Shown piece after piece: positions 14,225 to 25,950 of a stretch of DNA of 64,000 nucleotides. The translations under genes and the position numbers were made by a program. Below the pieces are notes generated by a model. The model was not told the origin of the DNA. It worked only from the letters and a program-made list of their open reading frames with translations, and made no database searches. Every line of letters begins with the position of its first letter. Position 1 is the stretch's first letter. The stretch is from Sipunculus nudus (taxonomy: Eukaryota; Annelida; Sipuncula; Golfingiida; Sipunculidae), in NCBI GenBank assembly GCA_026874595.1, contig CM049318.1, positions 41,582,456-41,646,455 of the forward strand. The letters run 5' to 3'.

Positions 14225-14580
14225 GAAAACTTTTGGAATGACATGCCAAATTTCAGACAGATACCTTGAACCACTCCTCAGATATGAACAATTTTTGCCA
14301 AAAGTAAATGTACATATGAATGCCAGGGGAAAACGATTGCAGATGGCGCAACCAGTCTTAAGTACAAGATGGAGTAGTCCAAGATCTATCGATATGCACA
14401 ATTTCAGGCCAATACATTTTACAACCACTAAGAGATGGACGTTTCAAAAAAAGGATTGTAGGTGGCGCCACCTAGATTTATGTACATGTAAAATTAAAGC
14501 TCAATACATTTAACCCCTCCTGCGATATGGGCTGTTATCATAGAAAGAATTGCAGGTTGCGCCACCTTCATTTGTTACGC
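14225..14580 (+). repeat. ~100-120-bp tandem repeat family, three units
   Basis: Each unit has an 'aaccactcct..gatatg' word (about 14269, 14410, 14511) followed by 'gattgcaggtggcgccacc' (about 14333, 14453, 14551). The reverse-orientation family member is at about 23240-23690. The frames over it are not coding. Confidence 0.65.
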
Positions 14581-15026
14581 AGAACTACATAGGTGAGGGA
14601 ACAACTATGCCGGGTTTCTGAAAGATCAGTCAGAGTGTCCCAGAGGATTTCTTCGGAAACGAACGCGGCGGCGGCAGAACCCGCGCAAAACTTGTTATCC
14701 ATAAAACTCTGTTTTGGCGGATACAATTAGGTCACTGCGACTTATACCCTCCGAGCTATTTGGTTTGTAAGTATCCCCCCCCCCTACCTAGAATAATAAA
14801 AAATTTGATACAAAACCTCCAGTATCTTGTTAATTAAAATATGGATTGTCATGAATTTGCCTTGAATATTGACCATCACTAGTTTTGTCGGTACCGAAAA
14901 CTGGTGGCGCTGTAATTTTCTAATTTTTACGATTTTTTTCTATTATTTAGATAAAATGACAGCAATCATAACAGTTTCTCAGCTAGCTGTGGTTTCATCT
15001 AATGCCCCGAACCTGGTGTGTTTATT

Positions 15027-15890
15027 GATCATAAGCGGGTGCTTTATAGTAATAACTCCGTCCGTCTGTTCGTCCGTCCATCCACTAATTTGTTTCCAGA
15101 TGATTACTCCAAATTATGTATGGCCAACCACTTAAGCAAAAACTCTAATGAATTTGGAGTCATCAGGTCAAAGCTCAAGATCACAGGGGCCCACTTTAAG
15201 AAGACTGTGGATGCATTTTAAGCCAAACATTTAGTGAAAAAAAACTAACCATCTTGCGCATATAGCAGACCTGCCAATAGGGACAGAATCTTTTTCACTT
15301 TGGGGTCAAGAGGTCAAAGGTCAAGGTCACAGGAACCATTTCTTCAAAAAGGTTATGGATGCATTTTAAGCCAAACTTTTCATTACAAACTTTTGATCAT
15401 TGAGATATTGCTCACCTGCAAAAAGGAGAAGATTCTTTTAGATTTTGGGATTACAGGTTAAGGTCACAGGGCCCATCCATTCACAAACTAGTTTATGGAC
15501 GATAAGTCCGTTTTGGATACACAGATTGTCTTCAAACCTGACCAACCACTAAAGAAAGAATTCTTTTGATTTCGGGGTCCCGAGGTCAAAGGTCTAGGTT
15601 ACAGGACCCACATCTTCAGACGGATATTTGATCCATTGTAAATAAAGCTTTTCATTACCAACCTTCCATCTTTGGCGTAGGGCTCACCTGCCGAATGTGG
15701 AAGAAATCTGTAGATTTGAGGTTACCTGGTCAGAGGTCATGTCACTGGAACTATTTTTTTAAATATTGTTATGAAATTAAAATGCTGTGTTCAAGAATAG
15801 TAAGTCCTAAGATTTTTTGTCACAAGGTCAAGGTCACAGGACCCACATTTTGAAAAAGTCAAATTCAGCTGAGCGTCGAGCGCCCTAGTT
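15027..15890 (+). repeat. AGGTCA-rich repeat, period ~140 bp, five to six units
   Basis: Starts with 'ataagcgggtgctttatagt' and a GTCCGTCTGTTCGTCCGTCC run. Then 'ggtcaaggtcacagg' recurs near 15175, 15320, 15458, 15590, 15735 and 15828, with 'gatgcattttaagccaaac' after the first two. A reverse copy of the start and first unit is at about 59930-60165. No coding. Confidence 0.75.
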
Positions 15891-16199
15891 TACATATTGT
15901 AATGTTATAAATTGTGCAGATGATCCAGATTTTGTTATTTATTTTGACCGAATGCAAATATTTGCTCTGTGGCATAGAAAACTAACACAAGTGCCAAAAA
16001 TATACAACAAAGTACGTTACCCGTAGTATGTAGGTCACAATGACCTAATTTTAGTATGCAAGAGACTTATCAAAGACCTACCTGGAGATAAAGTATATAA
16101 TTAGTTCTTTAATAATTATTTAGATTGGATGCATTTTGCATAATCCATCATTGAGGGTTATGTATATTCACTAAAGTGTATTGTATTACAATATCTATT

Positions 16200-16445
16200 T
16201 ATTCTGTTTTACATTAACGGTAATGGAACTTATTTACATTATCGAATAATTTCGTATTACGTTATCGTTTAGTAAATGTTGTTACATTATCGGTTGATTT
16301 TGTATTACATTATCGGTTGGTATTACATTATCAGTTGATTTGTTATTACTTTATCAGTTTGTGTTACATTACCGGCTAATTATTTATTACATTATTGGTT
16401 AATGTAACATTATAAGATGGTTATTACGTTTTCAGTTGTAACAGG
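16200..16445 (-). repeat. Right terminal inverted repeat
   Basis: Inverted copy of the left arm. TTACATTATCGGTTGATTT-type words recur about every 20-30 bp and line up with the left arm, with scattered substitutions. Confidence 0.75.
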
Positions 16446-16449
16446 GCCT

Positions 16450-17630
16450 GTCGAGGTCCAAAATTTTATCCTCCGACTTACCAAAAATACATTATTGAAG
16501 GGTGCCTGTGTCCTGGTGATCCGATTATAGGTTTCATTCAGACTTGTACCGGATCAACTATGTCCGGACAGCCCTTTCAGTCCATGAATTAGATATAACG
16601 TTAATACGTGCGCGTTGGGCGGTAAACTCATTAACCAACAGGGGAAGCCTTGTGCCTATATCAGCACCAATTACTTTCCCCAATCTTACCCTTACCCAGC
16701 AACAATTAAATGTATTCTCACTATTATTTCATTATAAAGTATGAAAACAAATAAACAGATTTATAGTTAAACGGGTATTCATGAAAATAACGTACACTGG
16801 AATCCTAATGAAAATCAATTGAAGAAGTAGTCATGTCATAAAGGGGAGTACCAATGCAAAAATATGGAATATGTTATACATAGTATACTTTTTCAATCGA
16901 AATGGGCCAATATAACGGAACAATACAATCGACTGTAAAAAAAAATATTGAGTGCCATGCATTCCATACTTACCCTTATTGTAAGCTGCTATTGCCGGAA
17001 TAATTGACCATGGTTTGAGAAACGAAAAGCTCGATGGCACTTACCACTGTCCTTATCGCTTAGGCTTGCTGGGTCAAATAAAGTAATTACAAGTTGGCGC
17101 CCATGCTGGGTTTGCCGTGAGTCCTAGTTTGATTCTAGCAAAGCAAAACTGTTTTGTTTGTCTGTCCTAGCCTTAATAAGGAGCACCGTCAGCTGGGAGA
17201 TCATTTGTTTTATACATGATCGGTCACTTCAGTTGGAGACTGTCAAAGGCTATTAAACCAGATTTGCTGGTTGACGGGTAATAGCTATAGATTAAAATGC
17301 TTACAACAAGGTGTAAAACCGACTTTTTTAAGAAGGAGAAGATGGCGCTCGAGCCAAATAGTTGAGAAAGTCGGGGACCCCTGCCCTAGGCGCTCCTTCG
17401 GCAACGGTAAAGATGATATCTAAGTAAATGTTAAATTATTATCTATTTACTATTATTAGGATTAAAGATTAATAGATAGAGCCAAAAGATTAAGAGAAAT
17501 TCAGAGGAAATAGAGATTGAACACTAAGGGTTGCAAATAGATAAGGTTTATAAATACTAAACTGGGTGTAAGGTAAGATCAAGCTGACTTGAAAAGATTG
17601 CTTGCTTAGTGGATGGGATGTTAGCCTCTT
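16450..17630. other. No gene seen; possible LTR end near 17090
   Basis: Mostly unique-looking. An AATAAA and then TTGGCGCCC at about 17093 resemble an LTR 3' end followed by a Gypsy-type primer-binding site, but no matching LTR start could be fixed. Confidence 0.35.
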
Positions 17631-17631
17631 T

Positions 17632-17904
17632 CTACTTAGGATGTGATAGGATGATATCTAGAGGAGAAACGAATTTATTATTGGCTTTTGTATGCTTGTG
17701 GTCTTTGGTTAAGATTTTTATTGAGTTTATATGTTTTATCATGTTGTAAGTATTGACGGATTGTTCTATCATGTAGTCTTTAACAGTAAGTATTTTTGTG
17801 CGTGCTCTTAGTTCTGATGTTTTAGTGAACCTGCTGACTCTTAAGGCTGCTCTGAGGACTTTATTTTGTTGAACTTCTAGTTTATATACGTAAAACCGAC
17901 ACAC
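17632..17904 (-). pseudogene. C-terminal fragment of a non-LTR reverse transcriptase
   Basis: The 90-residue frame contains LEVQQNKVLRAALRVSRFTK followed by TSELRARTKILTVKDYM. This has the shape of the region downstream of the catalytic domain in many LINE reverse transcriptases (L..IQNK.LR.......RYT.TS.L....I.TV...). No YADD or other catalytic motif is present, and nothing upstream on the minus strand (above 17904) continues the similarity, so the copy is 5'-truncated. The frame ends in a stop after SHPK and could be the true 3' end of the ORF. The clade (Jockey-, RTE- or CR1-like) cannot be assigned. Confidence 0.6.
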
Positions 17905-17909
17905 TGCAT

Positions 17910-20900
17910 AAAACCCTTTATGGTGAGAAGCGTTATATTTACGGATAACAAAAGTTAGGTGGCTATTTTCTCACACACATCAAAACAAAAATTAAAATTA
18001 AAAATGCTTTATTTTAGAACTTATAAGAAATTTTTTCTGAAGTAATAAAGTGATTGACGTGATTTATTCAGCAATAACAGTGGAAATTATTGATAAAAAC
18101 AGGAGTTTTTGGAGATGTTTAACGTTATTCTGTTTACAGATGAACAACTTATATCCTTACTGCTTTTCACTTAATTTATGATTAAATAAAGATTACAAGT
18201 TTTTATTAAAATAATTATGTTAACGCAACAAAGGCTGGCCCTCCAAGGTATCTGTGACGTTTTTGAACATCTGCTGAACGTGTTCTTTTTTATTTATATT
18301 TTTAAATATTCTCACTGATAAAGTACAATTACGTAGGATGATGACAAGGACATGACTTGGTGTGACTAGTCACACTTAACCCTGACGATTAATTTTGAAG
18401 ATTCAGGTTTGCTCTTTTTGTTGGTACGGGACACTATATTGTACCACATACGGGGTAGAGCAGTCTTACGTATAAAAAGTGTTATATTTTATCCATACAA
18501 CTGCCGGGACGCCAGACACCGATTTGTCATATATATCAAGGCACCCAGCTCCTGAAAGATGCTTGAGCGGCATTTGCTTATTATCCAGGAATATACTTCA
18601 AACATCAAGAAGACAACTTAAAAAACGACAGCTCGCCGGATGGTCTTTTCTGGAGTGAATTTGCCTATCACGTTTAAAGCAGAGTGCTAGAGACTAGCTG
18701 CGAGATGCCCTCTTCTCTAGAGTAAGCGAGTGGCTTTGGAAAGAAAAAGAACCAATTGAGCCCTAATTAACTCCTGTCTGTCTCATCTAGGTTTTAATAA
18801 AACTGAGACGACGAACTATATCACAAGTCCATATAAAAAGCCCGGAAACTCCAGGTTCCATACGTTATCAGATTTCATCTGCTCTGTATCCTGCTAAAAG
18901 TTTTATAGCACCTAAAATAATTCATCATCATATTGGCATTAACTGCATCGAGTGCTTTTAAAGCGTTATGTTACCGCAGTGATGGCCACAGCTGTTCTCA
19001 ATGAATATAGCGCAACTCCGGTATAAAATAAACAAAAATCATTCAAATATTCTCTACCACAAATTCACCTTTCTCAGGACTAATTTAGAGACCAGAGATT
19101 TAAGGTTGATTCCTACACAAGTGTATGACTAATTTAATAACGTTATATCTATAATCGGTTATATCCATAATGCGTAAGTCGTGTCGGGCCGGGAAGTGCC
19201 CTCACACATACCGATTTTCCATGCAGATCACCATGTTTTCCGGTCGTTTTGGTCACTTCCGATTTCATCTCCAGGATTGTTATTCGCGTTAGAAATGATA
19301 AATAGGAGTAAGTAGGTTGTTAATCAGCCGATTTTCTTGGTTCCTTTATCACATTTACCAATTTTCCTTCCGGATAATACTCAGCCGTAAACACTTTGAC
19401 ATTGTCAAGGATTTTTAAGCCGATTTTTCCAGCCGGCAGAAAATCAGCTGGAAAATCCGGTATAGATGGACGCCGGCTTAAGAAGGACTTCGTTTTATTT
19501 TGGTGCAGCTTAAAGGGGAACCAAAAGGATTTGTTTGCTTTGGCGGTTGTGTGCGCTCTGCTGGATTCCATTCCTGTGACTTATGGTGATCACATTAAAA
19601 ATCTGTTTTCCTCTAAGTAGAAATCACTAGCCCTTCAGACTAGATAGCTATGGCAATGATGTTGCCATATTAAATTTAAATATACACAAATAATATCCCT
19701 TCACACAAGAATTTTCCAAAAATAATCAATTGTATTAAAATGAATTTGATAAAATATTACAGGAGGAACGCTACACTTTACAATATTTACTTGAAACAAT
19801 TTTTCCACAAATTTAGATTGATCTTAGAAAAACAATAAACAATCGTAAAAAGGGTTATTTAGACTGGGGGTGCATAAGGTTCAGCATAAGTCTGAAAACT
19901 TCTAGAAGACATATTATACATGACCGTCGTATGCAGAGAAGAGAATGACACGGCGAAGGACACAACATCCGGATTCTAGGTTAAGCGTATATTATACTAT
20001 TTCCAAGATGTTGGGTCGAAAAGAAGGGGTGCTCTTCCACAGGGACCCCTCTCAATCCGCCCCTGCAGCCCCTCCCCCCGCCCAGGGTCTATCTCCGTCC
20101 ATTTATACATATATGTGTCAAGCTTGCTTCAGTCGAAAAACTGCCTGTATCGTTAGCTTGTTTATTATTGGGTAAAACACACTTTAGTCGAACATTTGCA
20201 TTTTTCAATGTTTACTATATCCACCAGTAAAGTTTCGGATAATGTGACTGATTCAGCGTCACATATATACAGTCACAGTGCAGGTTTGATATTTTTCTCA
20301 TATTCTTAAAGCTTGGAGTAGAAATGAGAGCTGGTAGTTTAACAGAAATTATCAAGTTTTCCTGATCCAATTACTCAAGAAATTTAAGACTCGATGAGGA
20401 CTGAGTTCTCTGTTTGAACCAACGTCTTTGATTTCTTTATAATGCACATCTGTCTCCCCAAATCGAATTCATCCATTCCTGATAAGCTGTTAACCTTCCA
20501 TGATTAAATGTAACATGGCGCATCTGAAAACAGAAATGAAATTAGGTGTCCTTTGATTGAATTTGAAGACAATTTATAACTATAATTACTCGATTCCGAA
20601 GCCACCGGATGTCTTATTGCTATAAATCCTATTGTCTGTGTAGGGTATTGATTATAATAAATATGGTGGAAGTACCCGATAATGTTTACACCAAAACTCG
20701 ATTAATTCCTTGACGTTCATGGTGTATACAAATTGTGCAGGAGAAGAAAAAGATCAAGGCCAAGTTCACCAGTTTTCAAACACATCCGAGCTGTTATACA
20801 GGGATTTCGTAAACGCTTCTAGTGTTTACTTTTGCTTAAATCAAAGCTACATCAAGCTTAGGAATACTGTCCCGGTTGTACCGTTTAACTCGATCTAAAC

Positions 20901-22745
20901 AACAGAGCAGGGGGATCTATTTGTAAATGATAAAGTGACCGTCATTTATAACACGTATGTATGTAAGAACTTAATTCAATTTCTAGTCGAATGCAGATGT
21001 ATAGACGTTATATATAGACGTTATATAAACCTTTAAAGGTTAAAATCTTTACAGCCAACAAATAAAGAAAAAACTAATCTTGCAAACTTTATTAATACAT
21101 ATGATTTAAGTACAGGGTTGTAAACTTCCGTTTGTGATTCTTTTGCCTCCATCCTTCTAATACACGGGTTACACTGACCAATAAATGATAAATTTATGAC
21201 AAACTAGCAATAGAAGAAATAGTAAAGAAATTTTGATCCTGTCATTAAATCATCGCACAGTTATAACATGAGAATCCATTTTTCAATGAAATGGCAGAGG
21301 CGTACAACACGGGTTCTACGTGATGGGGTAGTTAAATGAGAAATCGCAGTCTTATGTCATAGGAATCGCTGTAGTGACGTTTTGATTTTTCGAAGCCATG
21401 AGCATACGACATCTCAAACCCAGTGGGACTTATAATAAAAAATTCAAGACAACATGCATCCCCACTTAACACTCTGTAACAGGGGCTTCCAATTAGCTTC
21501 CTATAGGGGGGGGGGGGGGCTGGCTCAGGTAAACTAGTTTGCCGAGGGTGCTAGTACATTTTTAACAGGGGCGGACACAGAACTTTAAGAAGCAAGGGTA
21601 CAAAACTTGGTAAAAGCGCGATGAACTGTCGAGGATTGGTTGCCCGATTATTTAAATGATGGATTCATTTTGAATAAGTACAGGATATTTTTATCTAGCC
21701 AAAACCAATTCATATTTGTTAATAAAAGGCCTTACCGATTTCAGAACAGATAAGGCCATGTCCTTTTACCATGCCATGAGATACAATTTTCAAGCTTCTA
21801 TTGGTATATTATTGGTATGGCCACTTACTTCAAAATAAGATTGTATCAATGTTTTCTTAGACAGGGTTGAGGTAGAGTGGCCAGCCCTGAGTACCACCTA
21901 AAGACAACAGACCCATCTATAAAATGGGCCTATCCATTAAATGTACCTATCCATGAAACAGATGATAATAAAACAATAATTATTCCAACCGAGAACTGAA
22001 CTGAAAAGGAGAAGCTGTTCGCGGCTCCGAAGACCATTAGAAGACTGGCCGGTTACTGAAAAAGCTCAAAGCCATCAGCTAACAGGTATTTCAAATTAGT
22101 GCATCGCATAACCAAAAGATTAGATAGAAAAAAATGGCAAGCTTACAGGGGAGGAAACTGGCATGTTAGCTTGTAAAGGAAGGTTTATGCAGCATCAATG
22201 CCCTAGGTAAATCTAGCGTTATAAGTTTAACCTTGGAAACATTAAGCACATTCTTTGTTTTAGATAATGAATTCAAGTTACAAAGTCCTCTCCTTTAAAT
22301 TATAAAAAAGAGATACATGTATATCCAGTGGTACAAAGAAGAGAGATAATTAAAATTAGCTGACAACAGATGTCAGTACACCCTGCAGCGCCCTCTGAAA
22401 GAATCTTTCTTTATTCAGTAATACGTAACGTGAATGTTTTGAACTAACACGTGAACCGAAAACAACGAAAGTCAAACAATTCTAAGTTTCTACAACTGAC
22501 TCGTGTTGTACTTCGTCGCCCAGGGTTCGAGACTGTCAGAACTGAGGGGAAACCATTATGTTGTCATGAAGTGGAAACCACAACAAAGGAAAACAGGAAA
22601 CCCATGGGTCATGACGCTTTAGCTTACAAGCAAAACATCAGAGGCTAACGTTCAGAACAGGAATTTGAAAAAAAAAATATATTGAGAATAACTTCAGATT
22701 TAGTCTTGACCCCTGACCCTCTAACACCAAATTTGACACATGTTG
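17910..22745. other. No gene seen over ~4.8 kb
   Basis: Includes high-complexity stretches at about 18590-18900 and 19320-19620 (overlapping open frames of 83 and 74 codons on opposite strands, unrecognised). A short member of the 147-bp AGGTCA repeat family is at about 20735-20810, and a G14 run is at 21506-21519. AACAGGGGCGGACACAG at about 21567 resembles a hAT-type terminus, but no partner end was found. Confidence 0.45.
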
Positions 22746-22747
22746 GG

Positions 22748-22784
<37 letters not shown>
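22748..22784. repeat. (TA)n flanking the hammerhead palindrome, left
   Basis: About 37 bp of pure TA directly abutting the palindrome. Confidence 0.95.
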
Positions 22785-22787
<3 letters not shown>

Positions 22788-22813
22788 CTAAAGTACGGTT
22801 AGTTTGACTTCAT

Positions 22814-22881
22814 CAGTTTGTGCTACAGATCTGATTCGTGAGAGCAGCATTCAAGCCGGCTCACTCTTCAGGTACAAACTG
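22814..22881 (-). pseudogene. Mirror hammerhead with a core mutation
   Basis: The left arm, read on the minus strand, encodes the same hammerhead, but base 22834 turns the conserved GAAA into GAAT. This breaks the A15.1-U16.1 pair at the cleavage site, so it is predicted inactive. It is the only difference between the two 97-bp arms. Confidence 0.8.
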
Positions 22882-22885
22882 ACTC

Positions 22886-22953
22886 CAGTTTGTACCTGAA
22901 GAGTGAGCCGGCTTGAATGCTGCTCTCACGAAACAGATCTGTAGCACAAACTG
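22886..22953 (+). ncRNA. Type I hammerhead ribozyme
   Basis: A self-cleaving RNA motif. Stem I: CAGTTTGTAC (22886-22895) with GCACAAACTG (22944-22953), one mismatch. Core: CTGAAGA (22896-22902). Stem II: GTGAG (22903-22907) with CTCAC (22925-22929), closed by a 17-nt loop that can extend the stem. Core GAAA at 22930-22933. Stem III: ACAG with CTGT (22933-22936 with 22939-22942) around a 2-nt loop. Cleavage triplet GTA, predicted cut after 22943. Every invariant core position (C3 U4 G5 A6, G8 A9, G12 A13 A14, A15.1-U16.1, H17) is present. The very short stem III is characteristic of Penelope-associated hammerheads. Activity is inferred, not shown. Confidence 0.85.
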
Positions 22954-23052
22954 ATGAAGTCAAACTAACCGTACTTTAGTTATTTATAAACGCTCCCATA
23001 CGGTAGAGCACTATCACCGCGATGTATTGAATTCACGTTATGTGAACAATAC

Positions 23053-23056
<4 letters not shown>

Positions 23057-23112
<56 letters not shown>
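23057..23112. repeat. (TA)n flanking the hammerhead element, right
   Basis: 56 bp of pure TA immediately after the conserved tail ending ACAATACAAAT. Confidence 0.95.
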
Positions 23113-23114
<2 letters not shown>

Positions 23115-23700
23115 TTGTGCAAGAGAAGAGTAAGACTAAGGCCAAGGTCACCAGTTTAAAAAAAATCCGAGAACTTGTTGGAAACAATTTAGGCCCCTGG
23201 CCGGATCTTTACTAAACTGTAGGGTTTAGGGTCACACGGCAAGGTCACAGGAAACTGGTGTCTAACATACAGCCTACAATCTTTTTTGCGTGGTGTCCAT
23301 GTATGCGTCTTAATTTTAATGACAAAAGCACATATCTCAGGAGTGGTTCGTTGTATCGGGCTGAAATTGGGCATATCCATATGTCTTGCAGACCGATATT
23401 GCGCCATCTGCAACCGTTTTCACGTAACATTGAACGGAGTGGTTCAATGCGTCGGCGTGAAATTTTGCATGTCCATCCATTATGAATAGCACACATCACA
23501 TATGGCACCACCTACAATCACGTATTCATGGAATAAATCGATGCATCATTAGGATTGCTTTAACGAATCCAGCTGTTATTTTGAATTTCACATATCTCGC
23601 ATACAAACCTTATGTCGCCACCTGCAGTCGTTTTTGCATATCGTCCATCAACAAACATGTTTTAATGTAAATCTTACACATATCTCAGTATCTCCTCACT
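23113..23700 (-). repeat. Fragments of two dispersed repeat families
   Basis: 23113-23190 resembles a unit of the 147-bp family at 46 kb (AAGGCCAAGGTCACCAG then a 'tccgagaacttgttgg' word), read on the plus strand. 23240-23690 is the reverse-oriented ~100-bp family also seen at 14.2 kb: 'gcgccatctgcaaccg' at 23401, 'caccacctacaatcacg' at 23503, 'gccacctgcagtcg' at 23615. Overlapping 60-90-codon frames are repeat translations. Confidence 0.6.
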
Positions 23701-25950
23701 GGAATCAGACGTCACGTAAATTACATGTCAAGTTAGCGAGATCAAAGTATAGTGCACTAAATTAGTCGCTGGAACAACCCATCACGTATATGATTTTTTG
23801 TTCACAAGTGGACCTTTTTCATTTAAAGATTTACACAAACATTAGAGCATATGTATTTTTTATAAACAATCCTACATTATATGAACAGTTTAACATTAAT
23901 TTTCACCCACATTGTTTCTGTAATAGTCCCTACCCAGCCCTCGGCAGGTAAGTGAGAATAAATAAAAGACAGACTTAGTTGTTCTAAGCTCAACTATTGT
24001 CGGCAAAATAAAATAAAGAAAGACAACTTCTGATATTCTAAGTGCTTGTCGGCATAATTGATCAGGTGGTGTCCGTGGAAAAGCTGAATCTACTCGACAA
24101 TTTAAGTAGTTTAGAAGAAACGTTGGTAGTGGTTCATTAGTATTACGCCAATATTTCAATCCATTTCAATTTTTTTAATTTTTTAATTCATAAACTTAAT
24201 CTTACACGCATCACCATTATGTGTTATCATACCCATGTGGTTTGTGTTCCTATATGGGAGGAAAATGACTGCCGTTTTCCGCTTCCCTGCTTATCTTTAG
24301 GGAAGTAAAGCAAACTGTCAGCTGGTATACTCTTTGTTACTTTATGTTATTTAAAATGTCTCTCATAAACGGATGGAAATATGGGAGACTTTCCATTTAT
24401 GCTCATTTCCATCTAATAGGAGAAGTTAATATAATGCTACATTTCTGACTCTCGAGCAGGACTGTGGCCACTTCATTGAGAGAACCTGGGGATCTTTACT
24501 CTATCTGCTTGTTCAGGTGGCCCATTATTTTCGGCCTTAACTACAGGAGAGTACAGTCAGCATCATGACCTATAATCAGCAGAAATGCCAGCGCTAACGA
24601 TTAACACCAATAAGGATGGGACTGTTTGATTACAAACTAACTGAAATGAGCTGATATGAAGTGAGGTTAAGCCCGGTGTAACCTTTTATATAAATGAACA
24701 ACACCATACATTTTATCAGGTTTGATAATCCTGCACCAAATATCTGATAATTGTTCTAATATCGGCAGGAATTCTTCAATATTCTGCATTAAAAATATGA
24801 AAAAGGGCACAATACGAATACACCAAATTTATCAGTTAAATCCTATAACTGAGTACACTGGCATGCTGGTGTCATTTATCACAGGCCAGTCAATATCACA
24901 GGCCGACTAATATAACACTTACTCTAAAAGTCCTAGTGTTAATAAGCCAAGTGTCATTTACGTCATTTATCCGATCAGTTATAGCTGATCTGTAATTTTA
25001 ATGATGTTATTGGGGTAAGATTTTTTGACAGAATAACTCTCCGCTGACAAAATTCACAGAAAAATATGTTTTCTTGTTTTCTGATTCCTGACCACGTGAC
25101 TTAACCTCTTCACGTTACTAAACATGTAACAAGATCGCAAAGTCATGTCGGGATATTTCAGGTACATAATGAAACATTTGCATAATTAATCATTTTACTT
25201 TTCCTTCACCCAGTCTCACGAATATGGCAACAAGGATATTCTTAATACATACACATTATAAGAAATCGGCTTAAGACACTAGATATAGCGCCGGTAGAGA
25301 ACATACTGGACGGATCAAATTGGGATATTGTTCATGATCATAACTTCAGAAACCCAACATAACCTAAAGCAGTACTTTGTACAATTTACCAAGCAAGGCT
25401 AGCGTCAGACGTTATCAAGCTGGTTCGTGCTGCATCTGGTTTTGGTGTGTCTGTTCAAGTCACAGAAGGACATTTTCACCAGTGCGACCTCTAAATCGAC
25501 CGGCCGTGTGACCAGTTAATTTGACCCGTTACAGAAGCAGATCATCATTGTCTTGCCGTGAAGTAATCCTGTCAGTACAAAATTGCATTTCTTAGTTAGC
25601 GTCATTTTGATGGATGACATGTCTACACAGTTGTCATCAAATCCTGACTCCTTTATCGGCCTTTGTGTACCCTACGGTCTACTGTATCCGAGAATGCCGA
25701 AGCGTCATGTGAATGTCTCCAACCTTACTACATGGATCTTACTATATGTGAATCAAAATATTTGTTTTTTTTTCTTCTGTAGTTAATCAAAACGCATATG
25801 TTTCATGTTTACCATTCTGAAATATCAAAAGATAAGCATGCGACCCATATATATATATTAATATTATTTCTTCTTCTCAATTACTAATATGAAAAGTAAA
25901 CTTCCGTCATACATAATTTAATGAAGAGTTTTAAGTTTTTTATACACGCG
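23700..25950. other. No gene seen
   Basis: Unique-looking AT-rich sequence without recognisable coding, RNA or mobile signals. Confidence 0.5.

Larger units (their letters stand above)
12698..16445. mobile_element. 3.75-kb non-autonomous DNA element with long terminal inverted repeats
   Basis: CCTGTTACAACTG at 12698 is exactly inverted at 16433-16445 (CAGTTGTAACAGG). Similarity then continues inward for ~250-290 bp on both sides. The interior has no transposase frame. It holds two other repeat families (about 14225-14580 and 15027-15890) and a G14 run. Outer flanks (GGACC and GGGCC) are a possible imperfect 5-bp target duplication. The superfamily is not determined. Confidence 0.75.
22785..23056 (+). 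mobile_element. Penelope-like (or retrozyme-like) element remnant: 97-bp palindrome plus 74-bp tail
   Basis: The left arm 22785-22881 and right arm 22886-22982 are reverse complements with a single mismatch (22834 against 22933), around a 4-nt centre (ACTC). A 74-bp tail (22983-23056) follows. The whole unit lies between two (TA)n tracts. The right arm holds a complete type I hammerhead ribozyme. Hammerheads in terminal repeats, and inverted end-to-end arrangements, are known in Penelope-like retroelements; small animal retrozymes carry similar ribozymes. No reverse transcriptase or GIY-YIG frame is present. A second copy lies at 34728-34877. Confidence 0.75.

Noticed and set aside
13924-15221. 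Several 66-96-codon frames inside the 12.7-16.4 kb element
   Set aside because: They overlap tandem repeats, occur on both strands and do not resemble a transposase.
22500-22530. Possible tRNA gene at GGTTCGAGACT
   Set aside because: No A box or cloverleaf stems upstream. No tRNA gene in the window can be supported.
22951-22985. Second hammerhead core suggested by CTGATGA at 22951 and in the 34.8-kb copy
   Set aside because: No stem II followed by GAAA occurs downstream of this CTGATGA. The real core uses CTGAAGA at 22896.
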